From Pulveribacter suum (lineage in GTDB: Bacteria; Pseudomonadota; Gammaproteobacteria; Burkholderiales; Burkholderiaceae_C), in assembly GCF_003013695.1 (NCBI RefSeq), contig NZ_CP027792.1, positions 434,001 through 498,000 on the forward strand: a DNA stretch of 64,000 nucleotides, given 5' to 3'. Shown piece by piece: positions 55,037 through 63,847 of this stretch; the stretch's first letter is position 1, and each line of letters begins with the position of its first letter. The notes beneath the pieces were generated by a model. That model was not told the origin of the DNA and searched no databases. It saw only the letters and a list, made by a program, of their open reading frames with translations. A program made the position numbers and the translations under genes.

Positions 55037-55908
55037 AGTACGCGTTCATGAAGGCGCACGAAGCACAACACAGCGTGCGGCGCATGTGCCGGGTCATGCA
55101 GGTGCATCCAAGCGGTTATTACGCTTGGAAAGCCGAGCCAGAGAGTGCAAGGGCAAAAGACGACCAGCGGTTGGCTGGCCTGCTCAAGCAAGCTTGGCTG
55201 GAGAGCGGCGGCGTGTATGGGTATCGCAAGCTGACGCTGGACATGCGCGACTTGGGCGAGCGCTGCGGCAAGCACCGCGTGGCGCGGCTGCTCAAGCTCG
55301 AAGGACTGCGCTCGCAGACAGGCTACCGCCGCCGCCCTGGTGTGCGAGCAGGCAAGCCTGCTGTGGTTGCACCCAACCACCTGCAACGCGAGTTCACGGT
55401 GGCCCAGCCCAATCGATCCTGGGTGACCGACATCACCTACATCCGCACGCATGAAGGCTGGCTGTACCTGGCGGTCGTGGTCGACCTGTTCTCACGCCAG
55501 GTAGTGGGCTGGTCCATGGGCAGCCGCATCGACACAAGCCTGGTCCTGGACGCGCTGCTGATGGCGCTGTGGCGCCGCAGGCCTGAAGACCCCGTCACGG
55601 TGCACTCCGATCAGGGCTGTCAATTCACCGGCCATGAGTGGCAGACCTTCTTGCGCGAGCACAACCTAGTCAGCAGCATGAGCCGGCGAGGCAACTGCCA
55701 CGACAACGCCGTCGCGGAGAGCTTCTTCCAGCTGCTCAAGCGCGAGCGTGTGCGCCGGCAGATCTACGCCACGCGCAGCGACGCACGCGCCGACATCTTC
55801 AACTACATCGAGATGTTCTATAACCCCAAGCGGCGCCACGGCACGGCCGGCGACACTTCGCCAGTCGAGTTCGAGCGACGCCATTCCCAACGGCTCAAAA
55901 GTGTCTAG
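55033..55908 (+). CDS. IS3-family transposase OrfB (integrase catalytic domain)
   Basis: A 291-residue DDE recombinase. WVTDITYIRT holds the first Asp, VHSDQGCQFTG the second and DNAVAESFFQLLK the Glu, the D-D-35-E pattern. An N-terminal HTH_21-like part (SVRRMCRVMQVHPSGYYAW) is present. GTG 55033 overlaps the orfA stop; ATG 55048 is an alternative. The main product is probably the OrfAB fusion made by frameshifting. It ends RLKSV-stop inside the right inverted repeat. Confidence 0.95.
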   Translation: MKYAFMKAHEAQHSVRRMCRVMQVHPSGYYAWKAEPESARAKDDQRLAGLLKQAWLESGGVYGYRKLTLDMRDLGERCGKHRVARLLKLEGLRSQTGYRRRPGVRAGKPAVVAPNHLQREFTVAQPNRSWVTDITYIRTHEGWLYLAVVVDLFSRQVVGWSMGSRIDTSLVLDALLMALWRRRPEDPVTVHSDQGCQFTGHEWQTFLREHNLVSSMSRRGNCHDNAVAESFFQLLKRERVRRQIYATRSDARADIFNYIEMFYNPKRRHGTAGDTSPVEFERRHSQRLKSV

Positions 55909-56204
55909 GAAATCCGGGGCGATTCAGTGCGTGAAGGTCAACACGGCCGGGCAGCTGCTGCGCAGCTATTTCTTCTTGTACAGCGTGAACGAGGGTGAGG
56001 GCCTTTCGAGGCGCGACGGCGTCGGGGCGGAACAGACGCTCATCGTCAGGCGCTTGACCACGCCTCAAGGGGTTGGCACAGGCATCGCTTATAAGGCGCA
56101 AGAGGAGGAAAGTGCGCTTCATCCATCCCTGAGCACCCATATCGAGCGCATGGCGGCGCAGGGTTTTGAGGACTGAGCACACCCACCATTCGCCAGAACT
56201 TGAA

Positions 56205-56237
56205 AACGCTGCGGGCACACTACCCGCAGCGTTTTTT
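56205..56237 (+). terminator. Intrinsic terminator of the interrupted gene
   Basis: A perfect 11-bp stem AACGCTGCGGG (56205-56215) pairs with 56223-56233. Six T follow (56232-56237). It belongs to the gene broken by the IS. Confidence 0.9.
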
Positions 56238-56247
56238 CTTGTGAGCC

Positions 56248-56275
56248 AAAAAAAGCCGGCCCGAGAAGGCCGGCT
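56248..56275 (-). terminator. Intrinsic terminator of the norB-hemerythrin operon
   Basis: AGCCGGCC (56254-56261) pairs with 56268-56275. On the minus strand it is followed by seven T (A-run 56248-56254). It lies about 100 bases past the hemerythrin stop, facing the converging terminator. Confidence 0.85.
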
Positions 56276-56281
56276 GTAAAA

Positions 56282-56368
56282 GCAAGGTGCCCCTAAGCCC
56301 TTGCCGATGGAAACTGTTTTCAGCCCCTGTCGCCCGTCAGACAAGCGTCAGCAGCTATCAAAATATGA
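56282..56368 (-). repeat. Family A interspersed repeat, copy 13 (one full, one partial)
   Basis: A full reverse copy (56318-56368, CAAGCGTCAGCAGCTAT at its end) has a partial reverse copy beside it (56282-56316, CCCTAAGCCCTTGCC). It starts 4 bases after the hemerythrin stop codon. Confidence 0.78.
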
Positions 56369-56372
56369 GCGA

Positions 56373-56804
56373 TCAAGACGCGCACACGGCTTCGTGTGCG
56401 GCCTCGATGCGCGGGTAGAAGTCGCGGTCTTCGCGGCGCATGCGGTCGTACACGCTGCGCAGGGCGACGTTGGCCTCGGCGCGAAAGCCCTCGGGGTCTG
56501 CGGCCACGCGCTCGGCGGTGTTCCAGCGCCGGGCAAAGGCCGCGTAGCTGCTGGCGATCTCGCCCATCTCGTGCTGAAAGCGCGCGCCCAGGCGGGCCAG
56601 GTCGGCGTCGCCGCCGGTCTGCAACGCGGGGTACAGCAGGCGGTCTTCCACCGCCAGGTGCAGGCGGATGGTGGAGCTCATGGCGACGATGCCCCGGGCG
56701 ATCTGGGCGGCGTGCTGCGCCGGGCCGGCGTGGCTCAAGCTGCGCAGCGCGTCGATCTGCGCAAGGATGTCCTCGTGCTCGTGCTTGAAGCGGTCGATGT
56801 TCAT
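56373..56804 (-). CDS. Hemerythrin-like domain protein
   Basis: A 143-residue four-helix protein with the non-heme di-iron ligand pattern: FKHEHED near residues 6-12, RLHLAVEDRLLYP (His and Glu) near 55-67, and FQHEM with a later ERVAAD and YDRMRREDRDFYPRI. It is 73 bases after norB on the same strand. Placement points to nitric-oxide or nitrosative-stress handling, as in YtfE/DnrN-like proteins, although it lacks their N-terminal domain. The start is ATG 56804. Its iron ligands are assigned by eye. Confidence 0.88.
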   Translation of the reverse strand: MNIDRFKHEHEDILAQIDALRSLSHAGPAQHAAQIARGIVAMSSTIRLHLAVEDRLLYPALQTGGDADLARLGARFQHEMGEIASSYAAFARRWNTAERVAADPEGFRAEANVALRSVYDRMRREDRDFYPRIEAAHEAVCAS

Positions 56805-56877
56805 GGCGGGCAGTCCTGGAAAGCGAAGAGAAAAGAGGGCCAAGGCGGTGCGCGCAGGCGCGCCCCGCCTCCCCGCG

Positions 56878-59184
56878 TCAGCGGGCCGCGCCCGCCAGGG
56901 TGCCGGTGCCCGGGGCGGCGCTGGGGCGCGCGCCGAACAGCACGCCGCTGACCACCTGCCAGGTCACGCACAGGGCGCCGGTGATGAACACCACGTCGCC
57001 GAAGGTGCGCACCCAGCGCAGCGTCACCAGGAAGGGCTGCTGCATGAAGGCTTCGCTGCGGGCATACCACAGGCCTTCGGTCACGCTGGCGTGGAACTGA
57101 AACAGGCCGATGGGCAGCAGGCTGGTGGAGATCATCAGCACCAGGCCGGCGTTGAGCCACCAGAAGCCCGTCTTCATCAGCCGCTCGTTGAACTGCAGCT
57201 CGGGGCGTACGTAGCGCAGCACCATCAGCGTGAAGCCCAGGGCCAGGAAGCCATAGACACCGAACAGGGCGGCATGGGCGTGCACCGGCGTGGTGTTCAG
57301 GCCCTGGATGTAGTACAGCGAGACGGGCGGGTTGATCATGAAGCCGAAGACGCCCGCGCCCAGCATGTTCCAGAAGGCCACGGCAACGAAGCACATCAGC
57401 GGCCACTTCAGGCGCTTCATCCACTCGGCCTTGTGCTGCAGGCGCCAGTGTTCCCAGGCCTCGTGGCCCAGCACCACCAGCGGCACCACTTCCAGCGCGC
57501 TGAACGAGGCGCCAACGGCCATGACCGGGGTGGTCGTGCCCGAGAAGTACAGGTGGTGGAAGGTGCCGGGCACGCCGCCCAGCATGAAGAGGGACGCGGA
57601 CGCCAGGCTGGCGGCCGTGGCCATGCGGTAGGACACCAGGCCCAGGGTGGAGAAGATGAAGGCCAGTGCCGTGGTGGCGAAGACTTCGAAGAAGCCCTCC
57701 ACCCACAGGTGCACCACCCACCAGCGCCAGTACTCCATCACCGAGATGTGCGTGCGCTCGCCGTAGAACAGGCCGGTGCCGTAGAACAGGCCGATGCAGA
57801 CCACCGAGGAGGTGAGCAGCGCCAGCAGGTTCTTGTCCTGGCCGTTGGGGGCCAGCAGGGCGGGGAAGATGGCGCGGGCCATCAGCACCAGCCAGAAGGC
57901 GATGCCGGCGAACTTGCCGATCTGCCACAGGCGGCCCAGGTCCACGTACTCATAGCCCTGGTGGCCCAGCCAGAAGTTCAGGTTGGGCGGCAGGATCTGC
58001 GCAATCGCCAGGTAGTTGCCGATGAACGAGCCCACGCAGACCACCACCAGCGCCCAGAACAGGATGTCCACGCCGAGCTTTTGGTACTTGGGGTCCTTGC
58101 CGCCGTTGATGACCGGCGCCAGGAACAGGCCCGCGGCCAGAAAGCCCGTGGCGATCCAGAACAGCGCCGCCTGCAGGTGCCAGGTGCGCACCAGCGAGTA
58201 GGGGAACCAGCGCGAGATGTCGATGCCGTAGAACTGCTGGCCTTCCACCGTGTAGTGCGCGGTGAAGCCGCCCAGCAGCACCTGCGCGGTGAACAGCGCC
58301 ACCACCAGGAACAGGTACTTGCCCAGCGAGCGCTGCGAAGGCGTCAGCGGCACGCGGGTGAGGGGGTCGTGCGCGGGCACGACGGGGTCCTTCTCGTCTT
58401 CCTTGCGCAGGAAGGCCCAGCCCCAGATCAGGAAGCCCACGCCGGCCATCATGACCACCACGCTGGCGATGGACCAGATGATGTTCTCGCCCGTGGGCTG
58501 GTTGCCCACCAGTGGCTCGTGCGGCCAGTTGTTGGTGTAGGTGGCGCCGCTGCCGCCGTGGTCGGCGGGGCGTTCGGTCGAGGCGACCCAGGACGTCCAG
58601 AAGAAGAAGCCCGCCATCTGCGCGCGCCGCTCGGCGCTGGGCAGGGTGTTTTCCTTCATGGCGAAGTGCTCGCGCGACTTCTGCAGCGAAGGGTCGTCGC
58701 TGAACAGCTTGTCGTAGTACTGCGTCACCTCGGCGATGGCCTGGGCGCGCACCTTGGACAAGGTCGCCGTGTCCGTCACCTTGTCATAGGTATTGGTGCG
58801 GTACTCCTTCTTCAGGCGGGCCTTCAGGGTCGCCTGGGCGTCCTCGTCCAGCTGGTCGAACGGCTTGCCGTAGTTCTTCTGGGCAGAAATCTCCAGCCAG
58901 GCCAGCAGCTCGCGGTGCAGCCAGTCGGCCGTCCAGTCCGGCGCCTGGTAGGCGCCGTGGCCGAAGATCGAGCCCAGCTGCATGCCACCCACCGACTGCC
59001 AGGCGGTCTGGCCGTCCAGGATGCCGTCCTTGGTGTAGAGCGCGTCGCCGCTGCCCTCCACCAGCACCTTGCCCGGGATGGGCGGCGCGGTGCGGTATAC
59101 CTCCACGCCGTAGTAGCCCAGCAGGCTGAAGGTGACGATCAGCACGCCTATCAGCGTGTACCAGTACTTCGCGTACTTACCCAT
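56878..59184 (-). CDS. norB: Quinol-dependent nitric oxide reductase, single chain (qNOR)
   Basis: A 768-residue inner-membrane enzyme that reduces NO to N2O with electrons from quinol. The long N-terminal extension (about 1-230, with one helix and a periplasmic domain DWTADWLHRELLAWLE) is the mark of the quinol-type NorZ/qNOR. The catalytic core has 12-13 helices. Heme and FeB ligands are seen in RTWHLQ, HLWVEGFFEVF, TFHHLYF and PVHAHAALFG. It has no separate NorC gene beside it. A sigma-54 promoter with NorR sites lies upstream; the hemerythrin gene follows. Confidence 0.95.
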   Translation of the reverse strand: MGKYAKYWYTLIGVLIVTFSLLGYYGVEVYRTAPPIPGKVLVEGSGDALYTKDGILDGQTAWQSVGGMQLGSIFGHGAYQAPDWTADWLHRELLAWLEISAQKNYGKPFDQLDEDAQATLKARLKKEYRTNTYDKVTDTATLSKVRAQAIAEVTQYYDKLFSDDPSLQKSREHFAMKENTLPSAERRAQMAGFFFWTSWVASTERPADHGGSGATYTNNWPHEPLVGNQPTGENIIWSIASVVVMMAGVGFLIWGWAFLRKEDEKDPVVPAHDPLTRVPLTPSQRSLGKYLFLVVALFTAQVLLGGFTAHYTVEGQQFYGIDISRWFPYSLVRTWHLQAALFWIATGFLAAGLFLAPVINGGKDPKYQKLGVDILFWALVVVCVGSFIGNYLAIAQILPPNLNFWLGHQGYEYVDLGRLWQIGKFAGIAFWLVLMARAIFPALLAPNGQDKNLLALLTSSVVCIGLFYGTGLFYGERTHISVMEYWRWWVVHLWVEGFFEVFATTALAFIFSTLGLVSYRMATAASLASASLFMLGGVPGTFHHLYFSGTTTPVMAVGASFSALEVVPLVVLGHEAWEHWRLQHKAEWMKRLKWPLMCFVAVAFWNMLGAGVFGFMINPPVSLYYIQGLNTTPVHAHAALFGVYGFLALGFTLMVLRYVRPELQFNERLMKTGFWWLNAGLVLMISTSLLPIGLFQFHASVTEGLWYARSEAFMQQPFLVTLRWVRTFGDVVFITGALCVTWQVVSGVLFGARPSAAPGTGTLAGAAR

Positions 59185-59368
59185 GAAGGGCCTCCATCAT
59201 CGTGTTGTAGTGAGATAGGGAAAGGGGAAAACGTGCGCCCGTGCTGCCGCGCAGTGCGGCGGGCGGGGCCTGGGGGCGTTGCAGTGGCATGGCAGAACAA
59301 GACAAAACGTCACCTGTAAAAGCAGTTCGCAGCGCTTTGAGACGAAGCGATACCGATGCCCTGTCCTT

Positions 59369-59384
59369 TGCAAGCTACGGGCCA
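59369..59384 (-). promoter_or_regulatory. Sigma-54 promoter of norB
   Basis: On the minus strand it reads TGGCCCGTAGCTTGCA, a near-perfect match to TGGCACG-N4-TTGCA. It lies about 185 bases before the norB start, leaving a long leader. NorR sites begin 41 bases upstream. Confidence 0.85.
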
Positions 59385-59424
59385 GCCCTGTGGACGTCAA
59401 AAATCAAGGGTTTACACGGGCATG

Positions 59425-59437
59425 GGTACAATTCACC
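59425..59437. promoter_or_regulatory. NorR site 1 (GGT-N7-ACC)
   Basis: GGTACAATTCACC, extended to GGGT..ACCC, fits the NorR enhancer consensus. It is nearest the sigma-54 promoter. Confidence 0.75.
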
Positions 59438-59449
59438 CTGTCCAAATAG

Positions 59450-59462
59450 GGTAGAAAGAACC
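59450..59462. promoter_or_regulatory. NorR site 2 (GGT-N7-ACC)
   Basis: GGTAGAAAGAACC, 25 bases from site 1 start to start. Same consensus. Confidence 0.72.
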
Positions 59463-59469
59463 GTAACAA

Positions 59470-59482
59470 GGTGAATATGACC
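59470..59482. promoter_or_regulatory. NorR site 3 overlapping the norR start codon
   Basis: GGTGAATATGACC contains the norR ATG (59477). It is 20 bases from site 2. Binding here could also repress norR itself. Confidence 0.65.
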
Positions 59483-61084
59483 GTATTCGAGGCTGCCGTC
59501 CCCACGGCAGCCTCGCAAGACCCCTTGCTGGCCCTGTGCATCGACCTGGGTGCCGAGATGCCGCAGGCCGTGCGCCTGCAGCGGCTGGTGGATCTGCTGC
59601 GCGCGCAGTTCGGCTGCGGCGCCGTGGCTCTCTTGCGGCTGCAGGAAGAGCAGCTGCGGCCCGTGGCTGTGAACGGCCTGGTCAGCGACGCCCTGGGCCG
59701 GCGCTTTGCCGTGGCCCAGCACCCGCGCCTGGCGGCCATCCTGGCGCGCCACGAAGTCACCTGCTTCGAGCACGACAGCACGCTGCCCGACCCCTACGAC
59801 GGCCTGCTGGACACCCTGGTCGGCGAGCCCCTGCCGGTGCACGATTGCATGGGCGTGGCCCTGCACCTGGAAGGGCGCCCCTGGGGCGTGCTGACGCTGG
59901 ACGCCCTGACCACCGGCACCTTCGGCCCGGCCGCGCGCGCCCGACTGGCCCAGTGCGTGCCCGTGGCCGAGGCCGTGGTGCGCGTGGCGCGGCTGGAGCA
60001 GGAGCTGCGCACCCTGCGCATGGCCGCCACCGCCCCCGGCGTGGGCGCCGCCGGCGAGGCCGGCGCTTCGTCATCCGCCCGCCGCGCCGGCGAGGTCGAG
60101 GTCGTCGGCGAGAGCCCGGCGCTGTCGCGCCTGCTGCACGAGCTGTCGGTCGTCGCCACCTCCGAGCTGCCCGTGCTGCTGCTGGGCGAGACCGGCGTCG
60201 GCAAGGAGCTGTTCGCCCGCCTGGTGCACCAGGGTTCGCCCCGGCGCACGCGGCCGCTGGTGCACGTCAACTGCGCCGCTCTGCCCGAGTCGCTGGCCGA
60301 AAGCGAGCTGTTCGGCCACGTGCGCGGGGCGTTTTCCGGTGCGGTGAGCGACCGGCCCGGCCGCTTCGAGGCCGCCGAGGGCGGCACGCTGTTCCTGGAT
60401 GAAGTGGGCGAGCTGCCCCTGGCCGTGCAGGCCAAGCTGCTGCGCACGCTGCAAAACGGCGAAATCCAGCGCCTGGGCGCCGACCGGCCCCGCAGCGTGA
60501 ACGTGCGCGTCATCGCCGCCACCAACCGCAACCTGCGCGAGCAGGTCGCCAGCGGCGCGTTTCGCGCCGATCTGTACCACCGCCTGTCGGTCTATCCCGT
60601 GCCCATTCCGCCGCTGCGCGAGCGCGGCAACGACGTGCTGCTGCTGGCCGGGCGCTTTCTGGAGCTGAACCGCGCCCGCCTGGGGCTGCGCAGCCTGCGC
60701 CTGTCGCCTGACGCACAAGCGGCCCTGCGCCGCTACCCCTGGCCGGGCAACGTGCGCGAGCTGGAGCACGTCATCAGCCGCGCCGCCCTCAAGGCGCTCT
60801 CGCGCGGGGCGGACGCCACCGCCATCGTCACCCTGGAAGCGGGGCTGCTGGACCTGGACGCCCTGGATGCGCCGGCCACCGCGGCGCCCGCCGCCGCCTC
60901 GGCCGCCCCTGCCGTGCCGCCGGCCGCCACCACGCTGCGCGACGCGGTGGACGCCTGCCAGCGCCAGGCCATCGACGCCGCCCTGCGCCGCCACGGCGGC
61001 AACTGGGCCCAGGCCGCGCGGGCGCTGGAGGTGGATGCGAGCAACCTGCACAAGCTGGCGCGGCGGCTGGGGCTGAAGGATTGA
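59477..61084 (+). CDS. norR: NO-responsive sigma-54 activator NorR
   Basis: A 535-residue enhancer-binding protein. An N-terminal GAF domain (about 20-175) is the site of the NO-sensing mononuclear iron in this family. The AAA+ domain has Walker A GETGVGKE (237-244), the sigma-54 contact loop as GAFSGA (284-289; usual GAFTGA), Walker B GGTLFLDEVGEL and FRADLYHRL. An Ala/Pro linker precedes a Fis-type helix-turn-helix (GGNWAQAARALEVDASNLHK). It is divergent from norB. ATG 59477 was chosen over GTG 59471. Confidence 0.95.
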   Translation: MTVFEAAVPTAASQDPLLALCIDLGAEMPQAVRLQRLVDLLRAQFGCGAVALLRLQEEQLRPVAVNGLVSDALGRRFAVAQHPRLAAILARHEVTCFEHDSTLPDPYDGLLDTLVGEPLPVHDCMGVALHLEGRPWGVLTLDALTTGTFGPAARARLAQCVPVAEAVVRVARLEQELRTLRMAATAPGVGAAGEAGASSSARRAGEVEVVGESPALSRLLHELSVVATSELPVLLLGETGVGKELFARLVHQGSPRRTRPLVHVNCAALPESLAESELFGHVRGAFSGAVSDRPGRFEAAEGGTLFLDEVGELPLAVQAKLLRTLQNGEIQRLGADRPRSVNVRVIAATNRNLREQVASGAFRADLYHRLSVYPVPIPPLRERGNDVLLLAGRFLELNRARLGLRSLRLSPDAQAALRRYPWPGNVRELEHVISRAALKALSRGADATAIVTLEAGLLDLDALDAPATAAPAAASAAPAVPPAATTLRDAVDACQRQAIDAALRRHGGNWAQAARALEVDASNLHKLARRLGLKD

Positions 61085-61101
61085 GCTTGCGCGGGGCAGG
61101 C

Positions 61102-61163
61102 GCAAAACCTCCTCCAGCGCGCTCCAGTCAAGCGCTGATAGCTACATAAAAGATAGTAATACT
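61102..61163 (-). repeat. Family A interspersed repeat, copy 14
   Basis: CCTCCAGCGCGCTCCAGTCA then AGCGCTGATAGCTA, in reverse orientation, 17 bases after the norR stop and before the serine dehydratase gene. Confidence 0.83.
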
Positions 61164-61239
61164 GCGGCAACCCCCGCTTCCCACCCGGGCGCGCCTGGGC
61201 CACCATGGCCGCTTTCCATCCGCGTCCAGGAGCCAGCCA

Positions 61240-62628
61240 GTGGCCGTCAGCGTTTTCGACCTGTTCAAGATCGGCATCGGGCCGTCCAGCTCGCACACCG
61301 TGGGGCCCATGCGGGCGGCGCGGCTGTTTGCGCAGCGCCTGGCGCGCGAAGGGCATGGCGCGCAAGTGGCGCGCGTACGCGTGCAGCTGTACGGCTCGCT
61401 GGGCGCCACCGGCCGCGGGCACGCCAGCGACCGGGCGGTGCTGCTGGGCCTGGCTGGGCACGCGCCCGACACGGTGGAGGTGCAGGCCATCGAGCCGTTG
61501 ATCGAGCGCATCCGCTCCACCGGCCGCCTGCCCCTGGCCGATGGCCCGGAGATCGCCTTCGACGCCGCCCGCGACCTGCTGCTGGTGCCCGAGACCACCC
61601 TGGCCGTACACACCAACGGCATGCGCTTCGAGGCTTTCGACGCCCACGGCGCGCTGCTGGACGAGCAGGTGTACTACTCGGTCGGCGGCGGCTTCATCGT
61701 CAGCGAGCAGGCGGCGCAGGACGCGCAGCGCCAGGCGGAGCTGGCCCCCGCCACCGATGTGCTGCCGCTGCCCTTTCACAGCGGTGAGCAGCTGCTGGCG
61801 CGCGCCCGCGAGGCGGGCGGCTCCATCGCTCGCGTCATGCGCACCAACGAGCGCCACTGGCGCAGCGACGAGGAGATCGACGCCGGCCTGCTCACCATCT
61901 GGCGCACCATGCAGGACTGCGTGACGCGCGGCTGCGAGGCGGGCGGCGTGCTGCCGGGCGGCTTCAAGGTGCGCCGGCGCGCCGCGGCGCTGCACCGGTC
62001 GCTGGTCGAGCGGCAGAGCTGGGACAAAGACCCGCTGCAGATCATCGACTGGGTGAACCTGTTCGCCCTGGCCGTGAACGAGGAAAACGCCGCCGGCGGG
62101 CGCGTGGTGACGGCGCCCACCAACGGCGCGGCCGGCATCGTGCCGGCGGTGCTGCACTACTACTGGCGCTTCACGCCCGGCGCCAGCGAGGCGGGCGTGA
62201 TCGACTTTCTGCTGACCGCTGGCGCCATCGGCATCCTGTACAAGGAAAACGCTTCCATCTCCGGCGCCGAGGTCGGCTGCCAGGGCGAGGTGGGCGTGGC
62301 CTGCTCCATGGCCGCGGCCGGGCTGTGCGCCGTGCTGGGCGGCAGCCCTGAGCAGGTGGAGAACGCCGCCGAAATCGGCATGGAGCACCACCTGGGCCTG
62401 ACCTGCGACCCGGTGGGCGGGCTGGTGCAGATCCCCTGCATCGAGAGGAACGCGCTGGCCTCCGTCAAGGCCATCAACGCTGCGCGCATGGCGCTGCACG
62501 GCGATGGCACGCACCACGTGAGCCTGGACCAGGTCATCAAGACCATGCGCGAGACCGGCGCCGACATGCTGACCAAGTACAAGGAAACCTCGCGCGGCGG
62601 CCTGGCGGTGAACATCGTCGAGTGCTGA
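61240..62628 (+). CDS. sdaA: L-serine ammonia-lyase (iron-sulfur, single chain)
   Basis: A 462-residue oxygen-sensitive enzyme deaminating L-serine to pyruvate. It begins [20 protein letters not shown], the substrate motif of the beta-domain. The 4Fe-4S cysteines lie in [14 protein letters not shown] and [16 protein letters not shown]. The start is GTG 61240, with CAGGAG 8 bases upstream. Length fits the fused type I form. It is flanked by family A repeats on both sides and is monocistronic by appearance. Confidence 0.95.
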   Translation: MAVSVFDLFKIGIGPSSSHTVGPMRAARLFAQRLAREGHGAQVARVRVQLYGSLGATGRGHASDRAVLLGLAGHAPDTVEVQAIEPLIERIRSTGRLPLADGPEIAFDAARDLLLVPETTLAVHTNGMRFEAFDAHGALLDEQVYYSVGGGFIVSEQAAQDAQRQAELAPATDVLPLPFHSGEQLLARAREAGGSIARVMRTNERHWRSDEEIDAGLLTIWRTMQDCVTRGCEAGGVLPGGFKVRRRAAALHRSLVERQSWDKDPLQIIDWVNLFALAVNEENAAGGRVVTAPTNGAAGIVPAVLHYYWRFTPGASEAGVIDFLLTAGAIGILYKENASISGAEVGCQGEVGVACSMAAAGLCAVLGGSPEQVENAAEIGMEHHLGLTCDPVGGLVQIPCIERNALASVKAINAARMALHGDGTHHVSLDQVIKTMRETGADMLTKYKETSRGGLAVNIVEC

Positions 62629-62644
62629 AGCAGCCTGCGGCATA

Positions 62645-62700
62645 CTCTCCATTTGATAGCTGCTCGCGCTTGACTGGCGCGGGATGCAGGCCTTTTTCAT
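62645..62700 (+). repeat. Family A interspersed repeat, copy 15
   Basis: Reads TTTGATAGCTGCTCGCGCTT, then GGCGCGGGATGCAGGCCTTTT, forward, between sdaA and the racemase gene. Confidence 0.86.
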
Positions 62701-62727
62701 ACCAAAACCGAGAATCAGGAGACTTGC

Positions 62728-63837
62728 ATGAAAGTGCTGGACAGCGTGCGCGTGCTGGAGATTGGCGGCCTGGGGCCGGGCCCGTTTTGCGCCATGCACC
62801 TGGCCGACCTGGGCGCCGACGTGATCTCCGTCGTGCGCCAGCCGTCCGGGCCGGCCATCACCTCCGACCTGCTCAACCGCGGCAAGCGCTCGGTCTTTGC
62901 CGACCTGAAAAGCGAGGCCGGCCGGGCGCTGGTGCTGCAGCTGGTGGCGCAGGCCGACGTGCTGATCGAGGGCATGCGCCCGGGCGTCATGGAGCGCCTG
63001 GGCCTGGGCCCGGCCGAATGCCACGCGGCCAATCCGCGCCTGGTCTATGGCCGCATGACCGGCTGGGGCCAAGGCGGTCCGCTGGCCCAGCGCGCCGGGC
63101 ACGACACCAACTACGTGGCAGTCAGCGGCGCCCTGTGGGGCAGCGGCCCGGCGGACGCGCGCCCGGTCTCGCCCTTTGCCGTGCTGGGCGACATCGGCGG
63201 CGGCGCGCTGTACCTGATGACGGGGCTGCTGGCCGGCATCGTGCAGGCGCGCGACAGCGGGCGCGGCACGGTGGTGGACGCGGCCATCGTCGATGGCGCG
63301 GCGCACATGCTCAACCTGATGCTCAGCGCCCGCGCCACCGGCCTGGTGGGCGATGCGCGCGGGGCCAGCGTGCACGACAGCTCGCCCTTCTACGACACCT
63401 ACGTCTGCGCCGACGGCGGCCACATCACCCTCGGCGCGCTGGAGCCGCAGTTCTACGCCCTGCTGCTGGCCACGCTGGGGCTGGAAGGCGACGCCGACTT
63501 TGCCGGACACCAGTGGGACCGCGCCGCCTGGCCGCGCCGGCGCGCCCGCCTGGCCGCGCTCTTCCTGGCGCAGCCGCGCGCGCACTGGCAGGCGCTGCTG
63601 GAGCCCACGGACGCGTGCTTTGGCGCCGTGCTCAGCCCGCTGGAGGCGGCCGAGCACCCGCACCTGCGCGAGCGCGGGGTGTATGTGCAGCCGGCCGGCG
63701 GCCCGCTGCAGGCCGTGCCGGCGCCGCGCTTCGATGGGGCTGCCTATCCCGCGGCGCCGGCCTGCGCGGCCGGCGCGCACACGCAGCAGGTGCTTGAGCA
63801 GCTGGAAAGCGGCGGCAGCGCCTGGCGCCCGCGCTGA
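62728..63837 (+). CDS. CaiB/BaiF CoA-transferase family, alpha-methylacyl-CoA racemase type
   Basis: A 369-residue enzyme of the class III CoA-transferase fold. GLGPGPFCAMHLADLGADVI and LNRGKRSVFADLKS begin the family core. GHDTNYVAVSG holds the catalytic His-Asp region of methylacyl-CoA racemases, and GDIGGGALYL the second Asp. It probably inverts the 2-methyl stereocentre of branched acyl-CoA for beta-oxidation. A transferase role cannot be excluded. CAGGAGA precedes the ATG. Confidence 0.9.
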   Translation: MKVLDSVRVLEIGGLGPGPFCAMHLADLGADVISVVRQPSGPAITSDLLNRGKRSVFADLKSEAGRALVLQLVAQADVLIEGMRPGVMERLGLGPAECHAANPRLVYGRMTGWGQGGPLAQRAGHDTNYVAVSGALWGSGPADARPVSPFAVLGDIGGGALYLMTGLLAGIVQARDSGRGTVVDAAIVDGAAHMLNLMLSARATGLVGDARGASVHDSSPFYDTYVCADGGHITLGALEPQFYALLLATLGLEGDADFAGHQWDRAAWPRRRARLAALFLAQPRAHWQALLEPTDACFGAVLSPLEAAEHPHLRERGVYVQPAGGPLQAVPAPRFDGAAYPAAPACAAGAHTQQVLEQLESGGSAWRPR

Positions 63838-63847
63838 AGCCGCGGCG

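Larger units (their letters stand above)
54692..55926 (+). mobile_element. IS3-family insertion sequence, 1235 bp
   Basis: The ends are inverted repeats beginning TGAATCGCCCCGG at each tip (54692 on; 55926 back), continuing through TAGACAC and GAGCC, about 35 bp with several mismatches. A 3-bp target duplication, GTG, flanks it (54689-54691 and 55927-55929). It carries orfA and orfB with a frameshift site. All parts look intact, so it may be active. It interrupts an exported-protein gene. IS3 subgroup was not determined. Confidence 0.93.
54093..56176 (+). pseudogene. Exported protein gene interrupted by an IS3-family element
   Basis: The 5' part (54093-54691) encodes a signal peptide (MLKKLVAVAALLGAGVVHA) and a beta-rich protein. 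GTWVVSSEVNGKPGRGLAMD followed by VVQMYAYESNGQPTFYL resembles the short repeat domain with a G-x-P-T-W/F-Y core seen in many betaproteobacterial exported proteins. The IS begins after GVLC. The 3' part (55930-56176, after one copy of the GTG duplication) resumes in the same frame as VKVNTAGQLLRSYFFLY and ends QGFED. Joined, the frame is 282 codons including stop. TTGGAGAAACAG precedes the ATG. The GC content is lower than in neighbours, suggesting acquired DNA. The broken gene could still give a truncated protein ending CESPRV. Confidence 0.85.

Noticed and set aside
54755..55908. IS transposase broken in two
   Set aside because: Two frames with an A6G slip site in the overlap are the normal arrangement for IS3-family elements.
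60326..60343. NorR as defective because its loop is GAFSGA not GAFTGA
   Set aside because: Ser for Thr is a conservative change in this loop and the rest of the AAA+ domain is intact.
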